DNA of 33,756 nucleotides from CAYPCH01 sp964409165 (GTDB taxonomy: Bacteria > Bacillota > Clostridia > Acetivibrionales > Acetivibrionaceae). The translations under genes were made by a program, and so were the position numbers. The notes beneath the pieces were generated by a model. The model saw only the letters and a program-made list of their open reading frames with translations. It was not told where the DNA came from and did no database searches. The stretch spans positions 1 through 33,756 of the forward strand of contig CAYPCH010000029.1 of the NCBI GenBank assembly GCA_964409165.1. Direction: 5' to 3'. Numbering within the stretch: position 1 is the first letter of the stretch; the number at the start of each line of letters is the position of its first letter. This document shows positions 33,711 to 33,756 of this stretch, piece by piece.

Positions 33711-33756
33711 CAACTTTCCCACAGTATTTATGGGCTCTTTGCCACTAACGTAGCAT
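33711..33756 (-). repeat. Palindromic element C, copy 3, cut by window end
   Basis: It starts CAACTTTCCCACAGTATTTA and continues with TGGGCTCTTTGCCACTAACG, matching the inverted copy 1 end almost base for base until the window stops. Orientation is as copy 2. Confidence 0.75.

Overview
The window looks like chromosomal DNA of an anaerobic, cellulosome-forming Firmicute of the Acetivibrio / Clostridium thermocellum group. Reasons: AT-rich low-GC composition, strong Shine-Dalgarno sites, clostridial-type flagellar genes, an M-box riboswitch, SLH-anchored surface proteins with Pro/Thr linkers, and a gene encoding four type I cohesin domains. The genus is inferred from gene content, not from a marker gene.

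Layout. (1) 1-2.6 kb: a cut-off reading frame, a TetR regulator that has lost its DNA-binding half, an alpha/beta hydrolase, and a stand-alone MnmC-type tRNA methyltransferase. (2) 2.8-6.2 kb: a late flagellar operon, flaG-fliD-fliS-FlgN/FliT-like chaperone, behind a near-perfect sigma-D promoter. (3) 6.2-7.4 kb: a sigma-A promoter, M-box magnesium riboswitch with terminator, and a CorA-type transporter. (4) 7.5-21.7 kb: two giant secreted proteins, one of 2833 residues built of tandem beta-sandwich repeats and one of 1710 residues with IPT-like and Big_2-like domains and three C-terminal SLH domains. They are probably co-expressed cell-surface partners. (5) 21.8-24.7 kb: a membrane-anchored hydrolase, a UPF0316 membrane protein with an unusual start, and an AraC regulator. 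(6) 24.7-27.8 kb: leuC-leuD-leuB-like genes of leucine biosynthesis. (7) 28.1-28.7 kb: a LexA-like repressor that appears unable to self-cleave. (8) 28.7-33.8 kb: a region rich in palindromic repeats surrounding a secreted four-cohesin scaffoldin, plus two small exported or membrane proteins.

Main points of interest. The scaffoldin is split in the given sequence only by a run of 100 N. The 55 bases on each side of the N run are identical, and collapsing them restores one 878-codon frame, so the break is very likely an assembly artefact. The protein has four cohesins but no dockerin, CBM or SLH, suggesting a cell-free scaffold. Four families of short palindromic repeats (here called A, B, C, D) occupy the intergenic spaces. 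Family A lies upstream of both the LexA-like gene and leuC. Family D flanks the scaffoldin gene as an inverted pair with compensatory stem changes. No transposase, tRNA, rRNA or CRISPR array was seen.
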